From: Diplonema papillatum
Taxonomy: Eukaryota > Euglenozoa > Diplonemea > Diplonemida > Diplonemidae
Assembly (NCBI GenBank): GCA_030068145.1
Contig: JAPJBO010000485.1
Coordinates: 105,895-169,894 of the forward strand
Length of the DNA stretch: 64,000 nucleotides
Reading direction: 5' to 3'
The position numbers and the translations under genes are program-made. Positions 21,174 through 33,937 of this stretch are shown here, in pieces. How positions within the stretch are numbered: the stretch's first letter is position 1; every line of letters begins with the position of its first letter. Under the pieces are notes generated by a model. That model saw only the letters and a program-made list of their open reading frames with translations, searched no databases and had not been told where the DNA came from.

Positions 21174-21263
21174 GTTGATGTCCCGAAGCACGCTACCGGC
21201 GAGCCGAGAAACTTCTGCTTCATCCACTTCATGGAGTTCCACGCCGCGTCGCAAGCTCTCCGG
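21174..21263 (+). CDS. RNA-binding protein, exon 3 (RRM3 RNP1)
   Basis: A 90-nt, phase-0 exon between acgcag and the consensus donor GTATGT. It encodes VDVPKHATGEP, then RNFCFIHF and MEFHAASQALR, the beta2-beta3-helix2 part of the RRM begun in exon 2, with RNFCFIHF as RNP1. Exons 2 and 3 join as TITR|VDVPK. The last strand of RRM3 and the stop codon were not firmly located. A 27-nt phase-0 candidate at 21303-21329 (RPVPIVTKK, then GTAAGA) would need a 39-nt intron. Confidence 0.7.
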
Positions 21264-21329
21264 GTATGTTCTCCACAAATTAGCGCTACAAAAGTAAGTC
21301 AGCGGCCCGTCCCCATTGTTACGAAAAAG

Positions 21330-22094
21330 GTAAGAAGCCATGCATGCCCCCCCCAAACCCACCCAGTACGTATTAGCTTTAAAAGAACCCATTCGACGAA
21401 GGTCACCCGGAGGCTCTTAAATCCCGGATTCTCAAGCGAACTGTAACTCTGAAGAAGGCAAGTCCAGTCGCCACCCGGATACTCGTTGTTTGGGCAGGTC
21501 TTGCGCCGGTCGAAAGTGACACTGAGCCGGTTCACGGCTGATAGACTGCTGGTAGACTGTGATCCGTGATAGGCTACAATGTCCTGATAGTTTCAGCTTA
21601 GTGTGAGTTTGATCAAAGTAACATCAAGGCAGCCCTTGCAAAGACCAGCCACAGTCAACGCCGCGTGGGTGCGGGCTTTTGATATTAACCACATACGGAC
21701 GGAGGGGGGGGTGGGCGAATTTGGGAAAAGGGACTTTTTTGGGCAAGCCTCAGGTCATACTCAGAGGGGGGGAGATGAGGAACCGAGGGGCGCATATTTC
21801 TGCCCACGAAGGTCGCATTTGAAAGACATGTGCCAGAACGTTCCAATAAAACAAGCGACGGCCACTTTCGATGAGTATTTGGCTTGTACATGCTCACAGG
21901 AATAACCTTGTGTATTAAACGACGCATATATGCGTCGTTCGTCCGTATGTGGTTAGTCATCATGTTTAAAACCCCCGATTGCGCGGAACCTGGAAGCACC
22001 CAGAGGGTGCCGGTGGTACACAGGTGCAGTTGCCCGTATTCAACCGGCAATCAGCTCGCATCAGGGAGGTGACGCTACCCACCTGGACAAGGTG
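21330..22094. other. no gene recognised
   Basis: This may contain the unlocated 3' end of the RRM gene. No convincing exon or repeat was found. Confidence 0.35.
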
Positions 22095-22290
22095 TCCTGC
22101 TGCCCCTGTGGCCTACGCTCTATCCGTCCCCCGAAGGACCCGCCCCACCCACCCTTCGGAAAGGAGTCACAGAACCCAAAAGCAGCGTGTCGAAAACCCA
22201 AAGCCGACTGGTGAAAGTGACAAGTGGGCTATACTTCGATTCAGCCGTTACCCACTTAAAGCCCTGCACTTGAACACACACGCACACATA
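22095..22290. repeat. interspersed repeat E, copy 1
   Basis: Its reverse complement matches 29765-30045, sharing 'gggctatacttcgattcagc' and 'cccgccccacccacccttcgg'. In this copy the terminal CA-rich tail is short; in the other copy it has expanded to a 120-bp (GT)n tract. Confidence 0.85.
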
Positions 22291-22912
22291 CAAACTGGGC
22301 TAGACTCCGCTCAAGGGTTGCCCATTACTGAGGTCACACACACACGCAACCCACAAACAAACACAGCTGAACGGCCACCCGTTCCACGGCCGACCCCTCC
22401 AGGTGCGCTACAAGCAGAACGCTCCCCAGAGCCACTGAGCAGCCTTCAACGACAGCACCCGCGTGACGGAGGACGCAAGCCCGTGAAGCTGGTACCTTGG
22501 GCATCGCATCCTTCGCAAGCCATCTGCTTCCTGCGATCCCAACCCCCCTCTCCACGCCCTCTCCCTTACATACCCGGGGACCTATCTTACGCCGCGCTAG
22601 CATCGAAAGAAGCAAAAAGAAGTTCCGGAGTTGCGGCTTGCACTGAAAAGCGAAGCTCAGCTGGTCAAGAATGGAGAGAATGATACAGTAGACGCATGGG
22701 TTCGTCGTGCGCGTACAGGACGTAAACCTCTTTGGGGTAGGGTGCTGTTGTGTTACCTTTTTTAGGTTGGTTTCGCTCGTGCAGCCGTTGACAACTCCCG
22801 GAAATGGCCACTTCCGTACAACTTGTACTGAGGGGGGGGGAGGAAAAAAAACACAGTCGTTCCAAAATGTGGGGCAAGAAATGCCTTCCCCCTCATACCG
22901 TGCTCCCGGATC

Positions 22913-22978
22913 TCTCTCTCTCTCTCTCACTCTCACTCTCTCTCTCTCACTCACTCACTCACTCTCTCTCTCTCTCTT
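22913..22978. repeat. (CT)n microsatellite
   Basis: Sixty-six bases of CT and CTCA repeats, noncoding. Confidence 0.9.
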
Positions 22979-23029
22979 TTTACCTTTGTTTCTGAACGGC
23001 CCGCGACGTTAACAACGTTAACACTCCAC

Positions 23030-23060
23030 GCCTCCTTCTTGTTCTCTTTTCTTCTTTTTA
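23030..23060 (+). promoter_or_regulatory. orphan strong 3' splice-site consensus
   Basis: A pyrimidine tract of about 30 bases ends in acgcag just before 23065. In phase 0 the following frame stops after eight codons, so it could be a short terminal exon of the RRM gene. I could not confirm this. Confidence 0.3.
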
Positions 23061-23477
23061 CGCAGCGACTGCCGCTGTCGACGCGCAGTTAGCGGATCCG
23101 CAGTCGTCCGTCACTTGGTTGCTTGGAATGATTGCGTCCTCCTTTTCCGACCTTTTGCTCTCAGACTCAACCGGCATACACTTATGCCGCTCGGAGACAC
23201 GGAAGTCGGAGTTGAACGATCCAAACATGTCACCCGAGTATCGAACCGGGATGCAGATAGGTCACGTACCATTTTGGCATCCCCCTCCCCACGGGTTCGC
23301 GTGAAAACAAATTACGCAAAGAAAGCGAAGCGTGCACATCAACGGTCAACCGGAGAACACTGGAAAAAGACACCCACCCGGGCCTTTAAAAAACCCTCAA
23401 AAATATACTCCGTTCGCACACACGACTTTACTGTTTGCGTTTTTCTTTTTCTTTTCCTTTTTTCTTTTTGAAAGTTT

Positions 23478-23625
23478 GCTGATACTGCAGGGAATAGTTG
23501 GCTAGACCTCTTGAGTTTGCGCTAGCCACGAATTGGGGAGTCGGGAGAACCTACAAAGCCAAAAGCAGGACCGACTCCCCCGTCCGTGAGAAAAAGCGAA
23601 GAATAATTAACTTTAGCTCTAATAA
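23478..23625. repeat. interspersed repeat G, copy 1
   Basis: Matches 39295-39425, sharing 'agacctcttgagtttg' and 'gaacctacaaagccaaaagc'. A shorter piece is at 5775-5820. Confidence 0.85.
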
Positions 23626-24589
23626 AAACACCTTCTTTTTTCTATCTATCTTTGTCAAGAGCTGCAACTCAACTATTCTCGCCGCCATCCGAGGACCGCA
23701 ACCTCAAGCTGTTCCGTTGGCCTTGTCTTTCACCGTACCACGTGGAACCAGCGTAGCACGCCGTGTCGATGGCCCTAAAGGGACCCGACCGAACACGGAT
23801 CAACATGACAGAAGTTGCCTTAGAGCTCGCGTGCTTCGGCCCGCTGGGAGCTTGTACCAAATGATCCAACTCGCATCTCTTTTCTTTTTGTTTCTTTTTT
23901 TTCCGAGAGCGAACGTCAGCTTCGATGCACGCCTACCCCCCGCGTTTCCCTCCCTGCTTGGTCCTCTCAAGCATTGTCCAAGATACACGCAACTCTCATC
24001 GCATCGGTACGGCAGTACATTTGGCCACATTTTGCAGGGCTTGATCTTCGCTCTCTCTTCTTTTCTTTCTGTTCCTTTCTCCCTTTTTTTTTTCTTCTGC
24101 TTTTTTAGCGTCTTGCTTTGCCCGTTCGCCCATTTTATTTTGGAGCGTCGTGTTCATTCCGCTTCCTCCTGGTCGTTTCTTGTGCCCGATGTCGCATGAC
24201 GAGCTGAATACGCATGCAGCAGTGCGAAAAATATTCCAGGGGGCGGACTTGAGCATTTTGCGCGCCTTTTTCCACCCAACCACCACCCCCCCCTTCGCTT
24301 TTCTTTTCATTCGCGTTCTCTCTCTTGCTGGTTTTTCCTTTTGCCAACGCACTCTGCTTATGTTTTTTTTCTCTCTTCTTTTCCATTTTCTTTCTCTCTT
24401 CTTTTGCATTCTTCTTCGTTCTTTTTGTTGCCCGGTACGAGACATTGCACCGATTCTCGTTTTCTTTTTCCTTCTTGTTCCTAATAGGGAATGTCGGTCG
24501 AGTTTTCCGCCGCGTTTGCTGGGTTGCTCGCGTGACGAGACACGAAGATACCAGGCACGCGCCAGTAAAAGCGATAGCAGCAGCCCGTA
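23626..24589. other. no gene recognised; pyrimidine-rich
   Basis: Long C/T-rich tracts at 23880-23905, 24055-24120 and 24300-24480. Open frames here are low-complexity and I do not support them as genes. Confidence 0.5.
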
Positions 24590-24600
24590 GCCTAAACGGG

Positions 24601-24935
24601 AACCTGGAAACTGGTCGGTAACAAGACGGACAGTCCCAAACCAGTAGACATGGCAACAGGGTAAACAGGTCGGTAATCAGGTCGGTACGCCAATCCCGTC
24701 AACAGGTCGATATGCACAACTCCGGCAACACCGTTAATCAGACCGATACGCCCAAACCTGGAAACACGTCGGTAGCAAGACGGACAGTCCCAAACCAGTA
24801 AACATGGCAACAGGGGAAACAGGTCGGTAAGCCGATCCCGTCAACAGATCGATATGCACAACTCCGACAACACCGTTTATCAGGCCGACATGCCCAAACC
24901 TGTGAACAGGTCGGTATCAACAAAGACAAGTCCAA
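24601..24935. repeat. tandem repeat of ~150-bp units
   Basis: Two full units and one partial unit start at about 24601, 24754 and 24897, each opening with an aacctg-(t/g)gaaac word and containing ggtcggta and cagtcccaaaccagta. Directly upstream of the RAD51C-derived array. Confidence 0.8.
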
Positions 24936-24941
24936 ACTAGT

Positions 24942-26660
24942 AACTCCACACCAGGTAGGGGAGCCAGGGAATGGCGTCGCCAGCATCCTCGGAGCGCTGG
25001 CCGACGAGAGGGACCGGCTGCACTTTTACTCTGAAACCTCGAAACAGTCTGGAATCAAGCTAGAGCAGTAACCCACGGATCTCCTGCGCAGCATTCCCCC
25101 ATCCACCTCCACACCAGGTAAGGGATTGGACTGACGTCCCAAGGGAATGGCGTCGGACCTCGCTGCACTTTTACTCTGAAACCTCGAAGCAGTCTGGAAA
25201 CAAGCTAGAAGAGTAAACCCACGAGTCTCCTGCATCCACCTCCGCACCAGGTAAGGGATTGGACTGACGGCCCAAGGGAATGGCGTCGGACCTCGCTGCA
25301 CTTTTACTCTGAAACCTCGAAGCAGTCTGGAAACAAGCTAGAAGAGTAAACCCACGAGTCTCCTGCCATTCCCATCCACCTCCGCACCAGGTAAGGGATT
25401 GGACTGACGGCCCAAGGGAATGGCGTCGGACCTCGCTGCACTTTTACTCTGAAACCTCGAAGCAGTCTGGAAACAAGCTAGAAGAGTAAACCCACGAGTC
25501 TCCTGCCATTCCCATCCACCTCCGCACCAGGTAAGGGATTGGACTGACGGCCCAAGGGAATGGCGTCGGACCTCGCTGCACTTTTACTCTGAAACCTCGA
25601 AGCAGTCTGGAAACAAGCTAGAAGAGTAAACCCACGAGTCTCCTGCCATTCCCATCCACCTCCACACCAGGTAGGGGAGTGGGCTGGCGGCCCAAGGGAA
25701 TGGCGTCGGACCTCGCTGCACTTTTACTCTGAAACCTCGAAGCAGTCTGGAAACAAGCTAGAAGAGTAAACCCACGAGTCTCCTGCCATTCCCATCCACC
25801 TCCACACCAGGTAGGGGAGTGGGCTGGCGGCCCAAGGGAATGGCGTCGGACCTCGCTGCACTTTTACTCTGAAACATCGAAGCAGTCTGGAAACAAGCTA
25901 GAAGAGTAAACCCACGAGTCTCCTGCCATTCCCATCCACCTCCGCACCAGGTAAGGGATTGGACTGACGGCCCAAGGGAATGGCGTCGGACCTCGCTGCA
26001 CTTTTACTCTGAAACCTCGAAGCAGTCTGGAAACAAGCTAGAAGAGTAAACCCACGAGTCTCCTGCCATTCCCATCCACCTCCGCACCAGGTAAGGGATT
26101 GGACTGACGGCCCAAGGGAATGGCGTCGGACCTCGCTGCACTTTTACTGAAACCTCGAAGCAGTCTGGAAACAAGCTAGAAGAGTAAACCCACGAGTCTC
26201 CTGCCATTCCCATCCACCTCCACACCAGGTAGGGGAGTGGGCTGGCGGCCCAAGGGAATGGCGTCGGACCTCGCTGCACTTTTACTCTGAAACATCGAAG
26301 CAGTCTAGAAGAGTAAACCCACGAGTCTCCTGCCATTCCCATCCACCTCCACACCAGGTAGGGGAGTGGGCTGGCGGCCCAAGGGAATGGCGTCGGACCT
26401 CGCTGCACTTTTACTCTGAAACCTCGAAGCAGGCTGGAAACAAGCTAGAAGAGTAAACCCACGAGTCTCCTGCCATTCCCATCCACCTCCACACCAGGTA
26501 GGGGAGTGGGCTGGCGGCCCAAGGGAATGGCGTCGGACCTCGCTGCACTTTTACTCTGAAACCTCGAAGCAGTCTGGAAACAAGCTAGAAGAGTAAACCC
26601 CCGAGTCTCCTGCCATTCCCATCCACCTCCACACCAGGTAGGGGAGTGGGCTGGCGACCC
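24942..26660 (+). repeat. 140-bp tandem array derived from the RAD51C 5' end
   Basis: Eleven units (ATG-bearing word at 25141, 25274, 25414, 25554, 25694, 25834, 25974, 26114, 26252, 26381 and 26521) mostly repeat every 140 bp. Each contains aagggaATGGCGTCGGACC, identical to the RAD51C start at 26667, then joins a unique sequence after CTCGC|TGCAC. A first, longer unit at about 24971 retains about 18 RAD51C codons with small deletions. Each unit also carries a donor-like CCAGGTAAGG or CCAGGTAGGG. Two flavours alternate: gtaagggattggactgacgg and gtaggggagtgggctggcgg. In most units the ATG opens a ten-codon frame, MASDLAALLL then stop; the unit at 26114 lacks 2 bp and runs longer. Confidence 0.9.
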
Positions 26661-26666
26661 AAGGGA

Positions 26667-28239
<1,573 letters not shown>

Positions 28240-29606
28240 GCCTGCGACGTGTGTTGGATTGTGTTCCCTCCCGTCCAACCTCGTAACGAGTGGATGTTGG
28301 CGGTGCAACACCTGTTCAACTTCGACCGCCTTCCGGATGAGCCGCCGAGATGGCCGTACGGCGGCCGTGCGATGCGGGCGCTCAAGGGCTGGCTGTCGGC
28401 ACTGAGGTGGACGGACGCAGGCGAGGTGCCGTGCGTCGAGCTGGCAGTGGACTTCGAGGTCCACACCGGGGTCGACGTCCCTGCCCCCGGGGATACGAAG
28501 GCTCGCCGCCAACCAGAGGGGGAAGACCCTCTGGACGATGCTGTTGACATTGTGCCGCCTGTGCCGAGAGCTGCCGTCGCCGTTGCCTGCCGAGCGGAAG
28601 GTCTGGGTGGGCTCGATGAGGACCTGGGGGCGCCGATGCTGTGGGGGGGATTGACACCTCGCCCACGCTTCGCCGGGGGCGAGGAGACGCACGGGGTGCT
28701 GGAGACGAGCTTTCCGCGGGCAGCTGCCGGGGACGGGAAGAACTGGGGCGGCGACGTGTTCCCGCAGTACGACGCGGCGCGGCGGGCACAGCGTTCGCTG
28801 CGCTGGGACGAGCCCACCCCTCTGCCGCAACGCCCGCGCCTTCCCGTGCTTGTACCGGCTGCGCAGGCGGACCCTCTGCTCCGCGTGGTGCTGGCCGCGA
28901 CAGCAGCAGTGGCGACGGGGGTGGCGGTGGTCATGGCGGCCGCGGCCGCGGCCGCGGCCGCGGCGGCCGGGGCGGCGAAGACAACAGTGGCGGAGACGGT
29001 GGCGGCGGCCGCGGCACTGGTCGCGGCAGCGTTCGCGGCAGCGTTCGCGGCAGCGTTCGCGGCGGGGAACGCGGCGGCGGCGGAGGCGGTCGCAGCCTTG
29101 GCGAGAGCGACAGCCTCACAGGCCGGAAGCGGCGCGCGACGTCCCACCTGGGACACCTGCCAGCCGTGGCCGGAGGAGGCGGACGACGAAGTCGCCCCCG
29201 AAGCGCCCCCCCGCCAGCAGGCCGGAAGCGTCCCGCGCCATGCACCCCCACGGCCTCTCCCGCAGCCGCGCTGCGCGCACGACGACGACGACGACGCGCC
29301 GATCTCGGCGACGACGGCACTGGCCCCGCCCGGCCCTCTTCGATGGCAGGCCCTGACTCGGGCCCTTTTTCTGATTCTGGTTCCGACCCTCCACGGGTCA
29401 CACAACGATCGCGCCCTCCCGCCGGCTCTTCCCGGCTACTCGCGTCCTCCGCATCGCGGCGTGCCTATCGGCGCAAACGAGAAAGCGAAGATTCCGAATC
29501 CTTTTCGGATTATGAAATCGTCAGTAACTTCCAAGAACAGTTGCAACCGACTAGAGTTGCGCCGCGCCGAAAGCGCGGAAAAAGTGACCCTTCTGGCGTC
29601 ACGTAG
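28240..29606 (+). pseudogene. unrecognised ORF in RAD51C intron 1, RGG-rich C-terminus
   Basis: Two overlapping + frames look coding by composition. The first (28250 to about 28930) includes NEWMLAVQHLFNFDRLPDEP and CVELAVDFEVHTGV. The second (about 28880-29606) is an RG/RGG-rich stretch followed by a basic, serine-rich tail (RKRESEDSESFSDYE) and a stop at 29604. Joining them needs a frameshift near 28880-28930. I do not recognise the family. The location in an intron, the frameshift and the dispersed word ccactaacgcaacaa 45 bp after the stop suggest the 3' coding part of a retroelement. No reverse transcriptase motif is visible, so this is weak. Confidence 0.4.
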
Positions 29607-29650
29607 CGAAAAGCTGGCATAGTGTGGTACTCATTTGCTTGCAAATGACT

Positions 29651-29665
29651 CCCCACTAACGCAAC
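29651..29665 (-). repeat. dispersed terminal motif, inverted copy
   Basis: The reverse complement of ttgttgcgttagtgg. Together with the adjacent atttgcaagcaaatgac, it parallels 21018-21045, marking the likely end of a dispersed element. Confidence 0.7.
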
Positions 29666-29759
29666 AAGACGACGAGTGGATGTGAAAAACTGGGGATGCA
29701 TTGCCTATCCACAGAACGTAGTGGATCCCACTAGACGCGCCTTCGGCGCTCAAGCAAGC

Positions 29760-30045
<286 letters not shown>

Positions 30046-30979
30046 GAGGCTGTCAGCTTCTCCATCCCGCACTCGGCTCAAGACTTCTGTTTTCATCTTG
30101 CGGCGTCAGCTGCACGGGGTTTTCGGCCCCGTGCAACAGCTGTGTGTCTTTACACGGCGGCACATCTCACCCGAGGATGTGGCAAGCTCTCTCTGTGCAA
30201 TGAGCTTGGCCTGATACCTTGAACGTATGGAAACGGAAACAGAAACATCTCTTTTGTCCAGACTTCCAGGTGCCCCATTGCAGCAGCCGTTTCCTTACTA
30301 AGTGTTGCCTTGAACGTATGGAAACGGAAACGGACGCATCTTTTTAGCTGTGGGCATCCAGGTGCAGCCCAGGGCCTGGCCACAGCCCCAAACTGACGTG
30401 GGGCGCGTCCGACCACCATCCACCCACACCACCTAGGAGTTTCTGCTCTTCGTATTGTCTGACGATGCCTAGAAGAAAGGGAAAAGTAAGAACACGTCTA
30501 ACGCAAAGGGAATGTTGCGTGACTGCCTTAACCCGGGGAAACGAGCTTGGGCGAGGTCACCGGAGAGTTAGGGAGGGTGGGAAAACTTGAATTTTTCTTT
30601 GAACCAACCTGAAGGCTGTGTGAAGTTCTCTAATCGACTTTCGTGGTGGATCAACTCCCTCAGTGAAACTGTGACAAGGATGAATACCAGCTCGTGGTGC
30701 TCAGATCCCAGCATGGATACCCCCATCGTGCCAACCATCCATATCACCTAGTACACATGGATGGTAGGGGCATCCTACGTCGCACCACCACGTAGCCCTA
30801 CATGTCTACAGACTACGTATGAGTTAGGTAATCATTGAGTTCTGTAAAGTGCAAGTGCCGTGAAGGCAAGCGATGTTCACGGGCTAGTGTTACTTTATGA
30901 CGTCGTTCGTTGGGAAAGTCAATCAACGATGATGAGGATGCGGTCAACCTGGCAAAGGTAAGCAAACACAAACACGCAG
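30046..30979. other. end of RAD51C intron 1
   Basis: Contains a local duplication (ccttgaacgtatggaaacgg at about 30218 and 30309) and otherwise nothing recognisable. The 3' splice site is aaacacgcag, ending at 30979. Confidence 0.5.
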
Positions 30980-31510
30980 GCGGCACCGGGAGCGGCAAAA
31001 CTCAGCTCGTTCTGCAAGCCGCGCTCGACGTGCAGATCCCGCCTTCGTTCGGCGGCCTGGGCGGGTCCGCCGTCGTCGTCGACACCGACGGCAGCGTCAC
31101 CGGGAAGCGGCTGCACGAGATGGCCCAGCACCTCCTCCACCACCTCCGGGCGCATCAAAGGGCGAACCCGGCGCTTGCGCGCGACCTGGCCGGCATGTCT
31201 GCAGCAGGCCTCGTCGCGGACATCCACGTTATCCGCGTCTTCACCTTGCAGGAGCTCCTCGCCCTGGTCACGGCTCTCCCCGGGCTCTTGCTGGACCACG
31301 CCCGTCGGACCGACCCGAGCGCAGCCGGCGGCGGGCAGCCCGCGGCGTTGCTGCTTGGCCTGCCCGCCCCCCCCCTCGCGCTGCGCCTGGCGCCGTCCAA
31401 ACCGGTGCGCCTCGTGGCCATCGACTCCATCGCGAGCCCGTTCCGTGCCGCGGCGCTGCTGGCGACGAAAGACGCGTCCGTCAAGCGGCAGCAGCAGCTG
31501 TCCCTCCTGG
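30980..31510 (+). CDS. RAD51C: RAD51C homologue, exon 2 (Walker A and B)
   Basis: This exon encodes the ATPase core. The split codon restores G124, so Walker A reads GGTGSGKT (124-131). VQIPPSFGG matches VQIPECFGG of animal RAD51C. Walker B is VRLVAIDSIASPFR, with D272. Between them lies an insertion rich in Ala, Pro and Leu (about GGGQPAALLLGLPAPP) that lengthens the protein relative to animal orthologues. The exon ends after SLL plus one base (phase 1) before GTGTGC at 31511. Exon 3 begins with the matching phase to give RQQQLSLLGQRLRKIADRF, as expected for a RAD51 paralogue. Confidence 0.9.
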
Positions 31511-31541
31511 GTGTGCACCGCCGCTTACTATATATAATAAT

Positions 31542-32947
31542 ATATATACCGTACTTGGAAAAAAGACGTACCGGAACAATTATGTACCGGAAATAAGACG
31601 TACCGGAAAAAAGATGTACCCGCGGGCCTCAGGGAAAAACTTTGTGACTTTTTCCGCTTGGTTGGGTTCTGCTGGAATTTGTCATAGAGGGTGCTTGCTC
31701 AACTGCCTTTCCTGCAACAGCCACATCCAGGATCAAATCAAGACGCAACAATACAATATGCTGCGTGTTTTTTCGCGATTCCGCTGCTGCCCCAATCCTG
31801 CCAGCTCAGCAGATCGTGCTGGCTGAACAGGTCACGGCAGATGAAGCTGTGGCAGATGCCTCCCGCGCAGGAACAACACGAGGTCTCCACAAGACTAACA
31901 AACCGTGGGCCGGCTCGTAGCTCCGCATGGACTCACCAATGCAGTGCTCACCAATGCAGTGTCGTTGTGGATATAGTGTGGGCTGCACCGACCTCCGCCA
32001 TCAATTCCTTTGTTGGGGAGATTTTCTCGCTGGTCCACGTAGCAGACCGTTTTCGTCGAATTTATGATCACGTTCTGCCCCGATGAAGAGATTCGTGGAA
32101 AATGGACCAGGAAACAAATAGTATGTGCGTGGTTTGTGGGTCTTTCCAATGTTCAGGGCAGCGGGTATGGAATTTACACCGCGGATTGGCAAGACTTTGC
32201 ACCGTAGATTCACGCCAAAAAGGTCAAAGCTACCAGCGCAATTATGTTGCCACGTCGGGGGTGAAACCCCCGGAACTCGGGGAATTGATGATGTCACCTG
32301 ACAGGCAGTGTAACAAGAAAATCCGAAATGGATTTTGATTTCCACGATCACCATTCCACATGGATCCACATCTCGAACTCTGGCGGGACGAACCACGTAC
32401 ATATATTTTGGTCCCCGGGTCTATTTTCCGCAGATCTCTTCATCGGAGCTGCCTCGAGCAACATATCGTCGAAAAAGGTCTGCAACGTGGACCAGCGAGA
32501 AACAGTCCAAAAAACGACAACTCAGTGCATCGAACCAGCGCACCGCACCACCGGCCCGCCGCCCACACTGCCAAAAAACCCCCAACAAAATGATGTGTGC
32601 ACGAGGGAGCCATGTTCGACGGGTCACAGGCAAAACGGTTGGACCGCGCCCAGTAATAAATTCGATACTCGTCGTGTTCTCTTGTGCTGATGCGGATTGC
32701 CAGAGCGCCACGGCTGCACGGCGGGTGGCCGGCGTATCTAGAGAAGTTTAAGCGAGGCTCCGAAAGAGGAAGCGGAGAGGGCGTACGCAGTCGAACGCCA
32801 GTGGTAGGGGAAAATAGCCCCTCCGAGATTATTCAGAATTATTATATACCGGAAATAAGACGTACCGGAAAAAAGATGTACCCGCGGGCTCTGGGGGAAA
32901 GTTTTGTGACTTTTTCCGGTACGTCTTTTTTACAAATACGGTATATC
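31542..32947. mobile_element. non-autonomous TIR element, ~1.4 kb
   Basis: The left end reads taccgtacttgg then aaaaaagacgtaccgga. The right end is its near-perfect reverse complement, ending tttacaaatacggtat. Both ends also carry ataagacgtaccgg and 'atgtacccgcggg' words. The flanks are TA-rich, so a TA target duplication is possible. The interior (about 31990-32150 and 32360-32520) contains an inverted internal duplication, giving a fold-back structure. No transposase is visible. A taccgtattt terminus recalls pogo/Tc1-mariner-like MITEs of other eukaryotes; this is inference. It lies in RAD51C intron 2. Confidence 0.65.
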
Positions 32948-33039
32948 AGTCATTCTCCTGGCGACCGTTCAAATATGGAAGAAACCATCTGGAGGTCAAC
33001 CCCTCGTCATTTTCTTTAGTCCGAGGGCGTTTTTGAACT

Positions 33040-33660
33040 GTTTTGAGTCCGATCTTTTCATTCCGACCCTCGGTGGGCTCCGAAGCTCGATATTGACGGG
33101 CTTAAGCCCAAAATTAGGTTTTGCAAAAAACGCATTCTCGTGTTTTGCCATCGAGGGGGTCGCCAGTTTTTCTGTAGCACCCCGGGAACAGAGTTCCCAG
33201 GCATGCTCCGGATTAAAACCATCTTTGATTGACCAAATTAGAGGCGGGGATGGTGGGTGTATGGGCTGCAACAGCTTTCCCCTGTGGCACCGTACTATAC
33301 CACAAGGGGCACCACGAGGGCCTAGCACCCTGTGGGCTCAGTACCCGCCATCCCAGTTCTGAAGTGCGTTCATAGGGTGATGGTAATTTGCCTGGTGAAG
33401 TGGGGTGCAGCAGGAGGGCCATGGGGGTCAACCTTTTGTGTGATCCGAGGTGGTATTTTGACGATTTCGTGACCGATCTTTCCATTCCGTGTCTTCTCGG
33501 GAGCAACAGGCACGTATCACACGCACCCCCAGTATAGTCTAAGTATAATTATATCGGGCCGAACTTGTCCAAGGGGGGTCGTCATTTTTTTCTAAAACCC
33601 CGGGAACAGAGAGACCAGGGACACCTGCGCTCATAGCATCAAAGATTGGTCAATTTAGTG
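33040..33660. repeat. two diverged direct repeats (~220 bp)
   Basis: Blocks at 33040-33245 and 33465-33660 share 'accccgggaacagag' and 'atcaaagattggtcaattta'-like words in the same order. Intronic; no coding. Confidence 0.6.
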
Positions 33661-33735
33661 ACACCTTTGGTGACTGTATGCAAAATGAAGCTAATAGCCT
33701 GAATACGTTAGCCTAACCGTACTAGTAACCGTTAG

Positions 33736-33750
33736 GTAAAAAAAAAAAAA

Positions 33751-33792
<42 letters not shown>

Positions 33793-33890
33793 TGAGAGAG
33801 AGAGAGAGACGAGTTGGAGTGCAGGGACCATCTCTCCGGGGAGTTTCCGGTCCAAAAAAAAAAATATATATATATATATATATCAGTCAT
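33736..33890. repeat. A-run, (GA)n and (AT)n tracts
   Basis: Consecutive low-complexity tracts. The word cagtcattctcctggcgacc follows the (AT)n at 33884 and also lies directly after the right TIR at 32948, suggesting a duplicated insertion site. Confidence 0.85.
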
Positions 33891-33937
33891 TCTCCTGGCG
33901 ACCGTTCAAAAGTGACCATCCTATTGCAGCGCGGCAG

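Noticed and set aside
23096..24480. Pyrimidine-rich Phe/Ser/Leu frames
   Set aside because: Low-complexity translations on both strands without motifs.
26004..26660. Antisense frames spanning several 140-bp units, giving a repeating RGPTPFPWA-type peptide
   Set aside because: The open frame follows from the repeat itself and shifts between units, because 140 is not a multiple of three.
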